Source: UBA1858 sp965227695 (GTDB taxonomy: Bacteria; Pseudomonadota; Gammaproteobacteria; UBA4575). Taken from it: a stretch of DNA of 64,000 nt. The translations under genes and the position numbers were made by a program. This document shows, one piece after another, positions 35,042-43,034 of the stretch. The notes under the pieces are model-generated. The model was given only the letters and a program-made list of their open reading frames with translations. It had not been told where the DNA came from and did no database searches. The stretch covers positions 930,001 through 994,000 of the forward strand of contig OZ245760.1 in the NCBI GenBank assembly GCA_965227695.1, in the 5' to 3' direction. Each line of letters begins with the position of its first letter. Position 1 is the first letter of the stretch.

Positions 35042-35944
35042 ATGAAGTACAAAACTCTTGCCGATTTTGTAGGTAATACGCCTTTGGCTAGACTGCAATT
35101 TCTCAATCCTAATCCGACTAATACTATCCTATTGAAGCTGGAAGGGAATAACCCTGCTGGCTCTGTCAAAGACAGGCCTGCCTTAAATATGATCAGAGCG
35201 GCTCAGGCGAGGGGGGAAATAAAACCTGGTGATACATTGATAGAAGCCACAAGTGGAAATACCGGGATAGCACTTGCCATGGCAGCTGCGGTACAGGGCT
35301 ATAAAATGGTGTTGGTAATGCCATCTACCATGACAATGGAGAGACGTGCTGCAATGGCAGCCTTCGGAGCCAAACTGGTGCTGGTGTCTGAACAGCAAGG
35401 CATGGAAGGTGCCCGCGATCTTGCGCTAAGCATGCAGGCAGCAGGTGATGGTAAGGTTCTTGACCAGTTTTCCAATCCGGATAACCCGGATTCGCATTAC
35501 AAGTCCACTGGCCCGGAAATTTGGCGTGATACAAATGGTGAAGTGACACACTTTGTCAGCTCAATGGGTACGACAGGGACAATTATGGGTACTTCCAGGT
35601 ATCTCAAAGAAAAAAACCCTGCAATAAGAATTGTCGGTGTATATCCAGAGGAAGGTTCGCAAATTCCGGGTATTCGCAAGTGGGCGAAAGAATACGAGCC
35701 CGCCATATATGACGAAAAGAAGGTCGATGAAATTATGTATGTTTCACGCCGGCAAGCAGAAAAAATGGCTGTTCAGCTGGGTCATAAAGAAGGTGTATTC
35801 TGTGGCATATCATCAGGTGGTGCCCTGGATGCAGCGCTTCGATTGTCCGAACAGGTTAACGATGCTGTGATTGTTACCATTATTTGTGATCGGGGAGATC
35901 GTTATATATCCACGGGCATATTTAACCCTGCTACTGCCATATAG
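35042..35944 (+). CDS. cysM: O-acetylserine sulfhydrylase B / cysteine synthase B
   Basis: A 300-residue fold-type II PLP enzyme making cysteine. The PLP Lys is Lys43 in NNPAGSVKDRPAL; TSGNTGIALAMAAA is the substrate loop and SSMGTTGTIMGTSRYL the phosphate loop. Short insertions and the sequence around GEEGSQIPGIRKW-like YPEEGSQIPGIRKW fit CysM rather than CysK. An ATG at 35042 is preferred to the TTG at 35036. The following 136 bases to the mnmC stop show no terminator I can support. Confidence 0.9.
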   Translation: MKYKTLADFVGNTPLARLQFLNPNPTNTILLKLEGNNPAGSVKDRPALNMIRAAQARGEIKPGDTLIEATSGNTGIALAMAAAVQGYKMVLVMPSTMTMERRAAMAAFGAKLVLVSEQQGMEGARDLALSMQAAGDGKVLDQFSNPDNPDSHYKSTGPEIWRDTNGEVTHFVSSMGTTGTIMGTSRYLKEKNPAIRIVGVYPEEGSQIPGIRKWAKEYEPAIYDEKKVDEIMYVSRRQAEKMAVQLGHKEGVFCGISSGGALDAALRLSEQVNDAVIVTIICDRGDRYISTGIFNPATAI

Positions 35945-36080
35945 TTTTAATATATTTCTTTTATCAACTAAATTTGAATTGCCAACGACTAAAAACATCG
36001 TCTCCCTGACCAGGCGATTTTATGGTATGCAGGTTATCTTTCTGCACCGATACTATTCTAACCTGCTTCTATTGCAATAA

Positions 36081-38063
36081 TTATTTCGCCAGCTTTAATA
36101 ACTTTTTCATTAAGAATCTATTCGGGTGAATGGCCTGTTGTAAACCGTTGTCTATTGGAGCTGGTTCGTTGTTAATGATTGAAGCCAGAGCTTCCGCGCA
36201 AAGGGGAATCCAGGCCAAGCCCCGTGAACCAAAACCACTGGCAATGTATAATCCTTTATACGTCTTAGGTAAAGGATAATTTCTGTCGACTGCACCAAGT
36301 GCTGCATGCATAAAGTCCTGGTAAAACGCTTCTTTTATCGAGACAGGGCCAATGACAGGAAGTCTGTCATTGCTAACAGCGCGTATTGCCGCACGCCCGT
36401 TGATTCTGCAATTTTCTTTGATTCTCAACTGAGGAAGCATCACTGATAGCTTGTCAAGGTTGGTCTCGTGCTCATGGGCGCGTATATCGATTTCACTGTC
36501 ATTCGTAATGAAAGTGGCTCCGGCAATCAGCATTGAGTCACACTGTGGCGTCAGATAAGCGTCTGCGCAAATGATTTTTTTTGGATGGAGATTGCAGCAA
36601 TGCTGTGGAATAATCGATAGTTGACCACGTTTAGGATTTAATGAGCACCATTTTGTATAGGAGTACTGGTCGACTGCAAGTGCGCTGGTCAGGATAACGA
36701 TATCTGCGCTGTATTCATTGTTGCTTGAATCTTTCACAGCCCAGCCATAGTCGTTTTGTCGCATGCTCTCAATAAAAGTGTGATTAATAAAGTTGATGCG
36801 TGGACCATGCTGATTGATCAAGCTGTTACACAGCATGGCAGGTTTGAGCCAACCGGCCTGAGGAATATGCCAGCCGGAGTATGCTACTTCGCAGCCTGCC
36901 AGTTCGCTAGCCTGAGCTCGATTCACTGGCGTGAGGAGATCGCCAGGGATGTCATATTTCTCATTAAATTTTTGCATTCTTTGCCACTGACTGGCATCAC
37001 GGGGTATTTGAATTGCGCCACATTGGCTCCAGTTAAAGTCGTATTCCTGCGACAGCTTGGCAAGGTATCTGAGAGTATATAAATAGCCCTGCAATGTAAG
37101 TTGAGATTGCGCATCGTGATCAATCGTTAATCTTGGCATCAGAATCGCATTAGGGTTACCTGATCCCTCGGTGGCAACAGAGTCGTTTTTGTCTATCAGC
37201 GTAACATTCCAACTTCTTTGGGCAAGCGCTGCGCTGATAAAACATCCAGCCATACCTGCCCCAATCACGATAGCTGTTTTATTTGCATATTCAGCCGGTG
37301 GGCTGTTGAGCCAGTTCTTTTGTTTTAAGGGGCGTTCAGAACATGCTATGTGATTAAATTTTTTGCCTGCCAGCATCTCGCGTTTTTGACCGAATCCTGC
37401 GCGCTTTTCCATTGAAAAACCAGCGTCGGTAAAATTTTTACGCACACTGCTTGCGGCACTGTATGTCGATAAAGTGCCGTGTGCGCAAGTAAGCCTGTAT
37501 ACTTGTCTGGCAATGTCCAGATCCCATAAATCCGGATTTTTATTTGGGGAGAATCCATCCAGATACCAGGCGTTTGCCTGAAACTCGGACTTCTTTAGCC
37601 AGGACTGCGCATCACCAAATATTAATGTCAGCGTGATACTGTGCTCTTTAAAATGAATCCTATGATAGCCTTCAACAGCAATAGGGTATTGCTGAATTAA
37701 GTGCCTGCTGAACTCTTCAGGCAGATCAAGTCTGGAATGACAGTATGCAAGATCTTCGGCGCTGACTGGATATTTTTCAATACTTATATAATGCAAATGC
37801 CGTGGTTTGGGGCGGGTTGTTAGCCATTTCTGGAAAGTGCAAAGGAAATTAACCCCAAAGCCAAATCCAAGCTCTGCAATAGTGAAATGTTCAGTATGGG
37901 AACCCAGGTCTTTCCAGCGCTGCTGCAGATGGTTGCCCGCAATAAAAACATAAAAACTTTCGTTTATTCCATCATTTAGTGAAAAATAGGGATCTTCATG
38001 GGAAGTTGAGTAAGGCACATTATCGCAATTAAAGTTTAGCTTTGCCGGGTTAACAGTTAGCAT
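36081..38063 (-). CDS. mnmC: Bifunctional tRNA wobble-uridine modification enzyme MnmC
   Basis: A 660-residue fusion that finishes mnm5s2U34 in tRNA. The N-terminal methyltransferase (MnmC2/MnmD) shows IAELGFGFGVNFL (62-74) and DGFSPNKNPDLWD. The C-terminal FAD oxidoreductase (MnmC1) shows VIGAGMAGCFISAAL (about 264) and ends with IASGFGSRGLAWIPLCAE. Length equals enterobacterial MnmC. It stands alone on the minus strand, divergent from the PolB-like exonuclease. Confidence 0.94.
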   Translation of the reverse strand: MLTVNPAKLNFNCDNVPYSTSHEDPYFSLNDGINESFYVFIAGNHLQQRWKDLGSHTEHFTIAELGFGFGVNFLCTFQKWLTTRPKPRHLHYISIEKYPVSAEDLAYCHSRLDLPEEFSRHLIQQYPIAVEGYHRIHFKEHSITLTLIFGDAQSWLKKSEFQANAWYLDGFSPNKNPDLWDLDIARQVYRLTCAHGTLSTYSAASSVRKNFTDAGFSMEKRAGFGQKREMLAGKKFNHIACSERPLKQKNWLNSPPAEYANKTAIVIGAGMAGCFISAALAQRSWNVTLIDKNDSVATEGSGNPNAILMPRLTIDHDAQSQLTLQGYLYTLRYLAKLSQEYDFNWSQCGAIQIPRDASQWQRMQKFNEKYDIPGDLLTPVNRAQASELAGCEVAYSGWHIPQAGWLKPAMLCNSLINQHGPRINFINHTFIESMRQNDYGWAVKDSSNNEYSADIVILTSALAVDQYSYTKWCSLNPKRGQLSIIPQHCCNLHPKKIICADAYLTPQCDSMLIAGATFITNDSEIDIRAHEHETNLDKLSVMLPQLRIKENCRINGRAAIRAVSNDRLPVIGPVSIKEAFYQDFMHAALGAVDRNYPLPKTYKGLYIASGFGSRGLAWIPLCAEALASIINNEPAPIDNGLQQAIHPNRFLMKKLLKLAK

Positions 38064-38210
38064 GGCATTTTTGATATAATTGAGCCGGTATTGAATTTTA
38101 TTGTCTGTAAATATCTATATTCGAGCTTGTCATACTGGTATCTTTAACAACTTTTTTTCATGTTGTTTTTCAATCAATAATGATCAGCTCTTTAAAATAT
38201 AACATTAATC

Positions 38211-38987
38211 ATGAGTATACTCGTATTTGATATTGAATCTGTTCCTGATTATGAATCCGGACGAAAAATTTATAAATTATCAGAGGATCTTTCAGATAAA
38301 GATGCTGTAAAAGCCATGCAGCATTTGCAGTTTCAAAAGTCCGGTTCTGAGTTCATGCCTTTGCACTTGCAGAAAATCGTTGCCATTTCGGTCGTCTTTG
38401 AAAAAAATGATCAGCTCAAGGTGTGGTCGCTTGGCAATGAACAATCAGGCGAAAAAGAAATCATTCAGCGTTTCTATGAAGGCATTGAGCAGCATACTCC
38501 GACTCTGGTGAGCTGGAATGGCAGTGGATTTGATCTGCCCGTGCTCAATTACCGATCTCTGCTTCATGGGGTGCAGGCTCCCCGTTACTGGGAAACAGGA
38601 GATGATGACAGCTCGTTCCGTTTTAATAATTATATAAGCCGATTCCACTGGCGCCATACAGATCTAATGGATGTATTAGCGAATTACCAGCCACGTGCAG
38701 GTGCTAAATTAGATCAAATTGCTACCATGCTTGGGTTTCCAGGTAAATTTGGCATGGATGGTAGCCTTGTATGGGAGAAATTTCAGCAAGGTGCAATCGA
38801 TGAAATTCGAAATTACTGTGAAACCGATGTCCTCAATACATATCTGGTGTACTTGCAGTTCGAAATGATACGTGGCCGTTGTAGTAGAGGGTTGTTAGCG
38901 CAAAAAACTGAGCGCGTTAAAAATTTACTGCGGGAATCTGCTGAAAAGCATCTGATGGATTTCCTGGAAGTGTGGGAGCAGGGCTAA
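38211..38987 (+). CDS. Predicted 3'-5' exonuclease, PolB-like DEDDy family
   Basis: A 258-residue exonuclease-domain protein with no polymerase. The acidic set is visible: VFDIESVPD (Exo I, Asp6 and Glu8), LVSWNGSGFDLPVLN (Exo II, Asp) and NYCETDVLNTY (Exo III, Tyr and Asp with YxxxD spacing), so it is of the DEDDy class. This matches the stand-alone predicted PolB-like 3'-5' exonuclease family common in gammaproteobacteria. The biological substrate is unproven. The ATG is at 38211. Confidence 0.85.
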   Translation: MSILVFDIESVPDYESGRKIYKLSEDLSDKDAVKAMQHLQFQKSGSEFMPLHLQKIVAISVVFEKNDQLKVWSLGNEQSGEKEIIQRFYEGIEQHTPTLVSWNGSGFDLPVLNYRSLLHGVQAPRYWETGDDDSSFRFNNYISRFHWRHTDLMDVLANYQPRAGAKLDQIATMLGFPGKFGMDGSLVWEKFQQGAIDEIRNYCETDVLNTYLVYLQFEMIRGRCSRGLLAQKTERVKNLLRESAEKHLMDFLEVWEQG

Positions 38988-39003
38988 ACAGGAGTCGATC
39001 AGA

Positions 39004-39180
39004 TCATTCCCGAATAATCCTTCTGGCCACCGGGTAGCAGGCCAGGGCCAGTACTATCCATATAATCCCTAAATATTTCAATATGTTCTGGGTTAAGTCG
39101 ATTTTTAATGTCATTAATAAGAATATAACAATCAACATTCCTGTAAAACTGATAATCAATGCGCCAAAAATATATTTCAT
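39004..39180 (-). CDS. Small two-helix membrane protein, 58 residues
   Basis: A short frame from ATG at 39180 to TGA at 39004. The product starts MKYIFGALIISFTGMLIVIF and has two hydrophobic helices (about residues 4-23 and 37-50) separated by KIDLTQN, ending in the basic PVARRIIRE. This in-out hydrophobic pattern with a positive tail is unlikely by chance. It fills an otherwise empty 485-base gap between the exonuclease and dapE, converging on the former by 17 bases. No strong ribosome site is seen (weak CAGAG upstream). Function unknown. A longer frame overlapping it in another phase has no protein-like features. Confidence 0.65.
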   Translation of the reverse strand: MKYIFGALIISFTGMLIVIFLLMTLKIDLTQNILKYLGIIWIVLALACYPVARRIIRE

Positions 39181-39472
39181 AAAAATCGCTCTGGGGCGTA
39201 TAGTGAGTCGGTGATGGGATTTTACCTGAATGATATAAGCTTATCATTTCAGGATAAAAATTCTATTACAGAGTGACTGTTCTTATCTGCTGATAACAAA
39301 CTGCTACTTTATCGAATCTCTGGTGGTCTTGTGAGTTTTTAATATCATGAACCCATTTATTTCGTTGACAATTTATCCGCACTAATTTTACATGTGATTA
39401 TTTTAGTTGAGCTGGATGGCGGGAGCATGATGCTGCTCGTCGTCGAGAAAAATTGCTCTGGTAAATTGCAAT

Positions 39473-40612
39473 TTAGCGGTCATCAAGCAGTGACTTGATC
39501 ACTTCTTTGTATATATCCTTAAGCTGATCCAGCTGACTGATGTCGGTGTGTTCGTCAATTTGGTGAATAGTGGCATTAACGACGCCCAGTTCAACCACCT
39601 CAGCGCCTGTAGGCGCTATAAAGCGTCCATCGGATGTTCCGCCACCAGTAGACAGTTCGGTTTCACGGCCTGTGACTGAACGAATAGCTTGTTGGCAGGC
39701 GGCAACCAGCTTTCCTTCCGGCGTGAGAAATGGATTGCCTGATAATCGCCAGTCAAGTTCATATTTGATATTTTTACGCTTAATTATTTCTTCTATGCGA
39801 TTTTTAATTTCTTCGTCAGTAATCTCTGTTGAAAAACGTAAATTGAACCATGCCTCGGCGCAAGCCGGGATCACATTGTCCGCGCCAGTGCCGGCCTGAA
39901 TATTTGACACCTGAAATGTTGTAGCCGGAAAGTGTTTGTTGCCTTGGTCCCACTCGACTTTAGTTATCTCAGTCAATAACTCCGTCAGTATATGTATTGG
40001 ATTAATGGCAAGATGTGGGTATGCGACGTGGCCCTGTTTGCCGACAACAGTTAAATGTCCACCCAGGGATCCACGACGTCCATTTTTTATGGTATCACCG
40101 ACTCGTTGAGTGCTGGATGGTTCGCCAACAAGACAATAATCGATTTTGATATTTTGTTGTTGCAGGTGCTCAATCACTTTGACCGTTCCATCGACGGCGG
40201 GGCCTTCTTCGTCACTTGTCAGCAGGAAGGCAATAGAGCCCGAATGATTTGGGTTTTGTTTAATAAATTCTTCAACGGCAACAACCATCGCAGCGATGCC
40301 TGTTTTCATGTCTGCTGAGCCACGTCCATGTAGTTGGCCCTCATTAACAGTGGCAGAAAAAGGAGGATGGGTCCATTGATTTTCAGGTCCGGGTGGGACG
40401 ACATCCGTATGACCGGCAAACACAAATAGAGGGGATTGTGTGCCTCGACGGATCCATGCATTAGTTACCTCGCCATAAGGAAGTAACTCGGTGATAAATC
40501 CGCTGGATGCAAGGCGTTCAGCCAGCAGTGTCAGACACCCTTCATCATTTGGTGTGACAGAGCGCTTTTGGATTAACTGCTGGCTGAGTTTTAATGTTTT
40601 ATTTTCTCTCAC
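39473..40612 (-). CDS. dapE: Succinyl-diaminopimelate desuccinylase
   Basis: A 379-residue M20 metallopeptidase-family enzyme in lysine and peptidoglycan precursor synthesis. Zinc ligands are visible in VFAGHTDVVPPG (His68, Asp70) and GRGSADMKTG (Asp), and the general base in SDEEGPA. The C-terminal STGGGTSDGRFIAPTGAEVV is characteristic of DapE. It is downstream of the ArsC-family gene and dapD in a leftward series dapC-dapD-arsC family-dapE. Confidence 0.96.
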   Translation of the reverse strand: MRENKTLKLSQQLIQKRSVTPNDEGCLTLLAERLASSGFITELLPYGEVTNAWIRRGTQSPLFVFAGHTDVVPPGPENQWTHPPFSATVNEGQLHGRGSADMKTGIAAMVVAVEEFIKQNPNHSGSIAFLLTSDEEGPAVDGTVKVIEHLQQQNIKIDYCLVGEPSSTQRVGDTIKNGRRGSLGGHLTVVGKQGHVAYPHLAINPIHILTELLTEITKVEWDQGNKHFPATTFQVSNIQAGTGADNVIPACAEAWFNLRFSTEITDEEIKNRIEEIIKRKNIKYELDWRLSGNPFLTPEGKLVAACQQAIRSVTGRETELSTGGGTSDGRFIAPTGAEVVELGVVNATIHQIDEHTDISQLDQLKDIYKEVIKSLLDDR

Positions 40613-40620
40613 GGATTCTG

Positions 40621-40965
40621 CTATAAAAAAGTCTGTTTAAAAAGATCTTCGGAAAATCCAACGAGGATATTACTATTATGTTCGATGACCGGGCGCTTGA
40701 TCAAAGTGGGTTGTTCTGTCATCAGTTTAATTGCAGTGGATTGATTGATACCTGTTTTTTGCTGGTCCGGCAGGTTGCGCCATGTTGTGCTTCGCCGGTT
40801 AAGCAGAGCTTCCCAGCTGGTCTTGAGACACCATTGTTTGAGTTTGGCATGAGTGATGTTGCCTGTACGAAGGTCATGAAATTTGTATTTAATATTTTTC
40901 TGTTCAAGCCAACGGCATGATTTCCTGACACTATCGCAATTTTTTATGCCATACACGTACGTCAT
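40621..40965 (-). CDS. ArsC/Spx-family thioredoxin-fold protein (YffB-like)
   Basis: A 114-residue small protein. YGIKNCDSVRKSCRWLE near residues 5-21 has the single active-site Cys of the ArsC/YffB family; FHDLRTGNITHAKLKQW and LIKRPVIEH follow, the latter the typical Arg-Pro loop. It sits between dapD and dapE, as yffB does before dapE in Escherichia coli. It probably acts as a glutathione-dependent thiol reductase rather than arsenate reductase; not shown. Confidence 0.85.
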   Translation of the reverse strand: MTYVYGIKNCDSVRKSCRWLEQKNIKYKFHDLRTGNITHAKLKQWCLKTSWEALLNRRSTTWRNLPDQQKTGINQSTAIKLMTEQPTLIKRPVIEHNSNILVGFSEDLFKQTFL

Positions 40966-40970
40966 CTTTA

Positions 40971-41795
40971 CTAATCGATATTTCTCAATAATTCGTTGAT
41001 ACCCACTTTGCTGCGTGTCTTTTCATCAACCTGTTTAACAATGACCACACAATACAGGCTATATTTACCATCTTTTGAAGGTAGATTGCCTGATACCACA
41101 ACTGATCCGGCAGGAATGCGGCCAAAAGTGATTTCGCCCGTTTCCCGGTTGTAAATTTTTGTACTTTTACCTATATAAACACCCATTGAAATGACAGAGC
41201 CTTCTTCAACAATGACACCTTCTACCACTTCAGAACGCGCTCCAATGAAACAGTTATCCTCAATGATTGTAGGTGCAGCCTGTAGTGGTTCTAAAACACC
41301 ACCAATGCCTACACCGCCGGACAAATGAACATTCTTGCCAATTTGTGCGCAGGAACCAACGGTTACCCAGGTATCGACCATAGATCCTGTATCAACATAG
41401 CCACCAATATTTACGAAACTTGGCATTAGCACAACATCAGGGGCAATATAGGAGCCGCGTCTTGCCATGGCGTTGGGTACAATTCGCACTCCCATTTTTT
41501 CAAATTCTTCAGGAGACTGATTGGCAAACTTTGGCGGAACCTTGTCATAGAATTGTGTACAGCCGCCTGGCATTACTGCATTGTCTTCAATGCGAAAGGA
41601 AAGCAGTACAGCTTTTTTTAACCAGTCATTAACAACCCATTCATTATTTTTCTTTTCAGCGACTCGTGCTTTGCCCGAATCCAGCAGTCCTATCGCTTCG
41701 ATGATCGCTGCTTTGACTTCGCCACTGACATTGGTGGGAGTGATGCTTGCGCGGTCTTCAAATGCACCTTCGATGATGTCTTGAATGTTACTCAT
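40971..41795 (-). CDS. dapD: Tetrahydrodipicolinate N-succinyltransferase
   Basis: A 274-residue left-handed beta-helix acyltransferase using succinyl-CoA. Hexapeptide repeats span about residues 100-220 (MPSFVNIGGYVDTGSMVDTW, GGVLEPLQAAPTIIEDNCFI). PPKFANQSPEEF precedes them and RSKVGINELL ends the protein. It is upstream of the ArsC-family gene and 28 bases downstream of dapC in transcription order. Confidence 0.96.
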   Translation of the reverse strand: MSNIQDIIEGAFEDRASITPTNVSGEVKAAIIEAIGLLDSGKARVAEKKNNEWVVNDWLKKAVLLSFRIEDNAVMPGGCTQFYDKVPPKFANQSPEEFEKMGVRIVPNAMARRGSYIAPDVVLMPSFVNIGGYVDTGSMVDTWVTVGSCAQIGKNVHLSGGVGIGGVLEPLQAAPTIIEDNCFIGARSEVVEGVIVEEGSVISMGVYIGKSTKIYNRETGEITFGRIPAGSVVVSGNLPSKDGKYSLYCVVIVKQVDEKTRSKVGINELLRNID

Positions 41796-41823
41796 GTTGT
41801 TATTTCCTTAACGTATACTTTGA

Positions 41824-43020
41824 TTATAGGGTTGTAATGTAGCGGGCAATTCTTGTTGCCGCTGCGTGGCATTCATCAGGAGGTGCCACTAATGCTACTC
41901 TGACTCGGTTTGCGCCGGGGTTATGGTTGTTCACTGAACGCGCCAGATATTTTCCGGGAAGTACCGTGACGTTTTGTTGTGAGTATAACCCAAGTGCGAA
42001 TTGTTCATCATCTATCGGGGTGGGTAGCCATATGTAAAAACCAGCCTGTGGTCGATTTATCTGGATGTGTGGGGAGAGTGTTTCAAGAACAAGGTCAAAG
42101 CTCTGCTGATAGTCGCGACGGTTTTGAGATACATGTGTTTCATCAGACCATGCCGCAGCACTGGCATACTGGGTTGCCAGTGGCATGGCACATCCGTGAT
42201 AAGTGCGGTACTTTAAAAATTGCTCAATAATCGATGCGTCTCCGGCAACAAACCCTGAGCGCAGGCCAGGTGAATTGCTACGTTTAGACAGGCTGTAAAA
42301 AGCGATGCAGCGCTCATAGTGCTCATCTCCATTGGCAAGCGCTGCAGCTAAAATCCCTTCAGGTGGACTGTCTTCTTCATTGTATATTTCTGAATAACAC
42401 TCATCCGAGGCAATGATAAAGTCATGCTGATGTGCCAGGTCAATCAGCTTTTGCATGGATTGCAGAGGAAACACATCCCCCGTTGGATTGGATGGAGTGC
42501 AAATATAGACAAGCTGGATTTCTTGCCAGGTGCTGTCACTGATTTTGCTCAGGGCCGGTATATCATTATTCTCCACGTCAAAATCAATATATACAGGTTC
42601 GGCGCCCGCGAGATAGGTCGCACCCTCATAAATCTGGTAAAAAGGGTTGGGTAATGCCACCTTTGCATTTTCGCCGTGATTGATGACTGTTTGTGCAAAA
42701 GCAAAGAGTGCTTCGCGCGTACCATTTACCGGTAAAATATGCTGGCCCGGATCGATGCTGTGGTCTGGCAATGAGAAGCGCTGACATAGCCATGAAGCGA
42801 TAGATTCCCTTAAAAAGTCTTCACCTTTTGTTTTTGGGTAATTGGCCAGCGTTTCCAGCTTGCTGGAAAGCGCCTGTTTAATAAATTCAGGCGTTGGATT
42901 TTTCGGTTCACCAATCGACAGATTGATAGCAGATAACTGATTGTCTTTTGTGGCTTTGGATAATAGTGTGCGTAAGTTTTCAAAAGGATAGGGTTGCAGC
43001 TTCTTTAGATTGTTATTCAT
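41824..43020 (-). CDS. dapC: Succinyldiaminopimelate transaminase
   Basis: A 398-residue class I PLP aminotransferase. NLSIGEPKNPTPEFI near residue 33 and LANYPKTKGEDFLRESIASW are family-specific; CTPSNPTGDVF, the PLP Lys in FYSLSKRSNSPGLRSGF and RVALVAPPDECHAAATRI complete it. This subgroup is named DapC because it lies between glnD and dapD in gammaproteobacteria, supplying the amino group before DapE. Enterobacteria use ArgD/SerC instead. Confidence 0.9.
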   Translation of the reverse strand: MNNNLKKLQPYPFENLRTLLSKATKDNQLSAINLSIGEPKNPTPEFIKQALSSKLETLANYPKTKGEDFLRESIASWLCQRFSLPDHSIDPGQHILPVNGTREALFAFAQTVINHGENAKVALPNPFYQIYEGATYLAGAEPVYIDFDVENNDIPALSKISDSTWQEIQLVYICTPSNPTGDVFPLQSMQKLIDLAHQHDFIIASDECYSEIYNEEDSPPEGILAAALANGDEHYERCIAFYSLSKRSNSPGLRSGFVAGDASIIEQFLKYRTYHGCAMPLATQYASAAAWSDETHVSQNRRDYQQSFDLVLETLSPHIQINRPQAGFYIWLPTPIDDEQFALGLYSQQNVTVLPGKYLARSVNNHNPGANRVRVALVAPPDECHAAATRIARYITTL

Positions 43021-43034
43021 GACAGGCCTGAAAA

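Noticed and set aside
38999..39247. 82-codon minus-strand frame between the exonuclease and dapE
   Set aside because: Composition is not protein-like; the overlapping 58-codon frame in another phase encodes a clear membrane protein.
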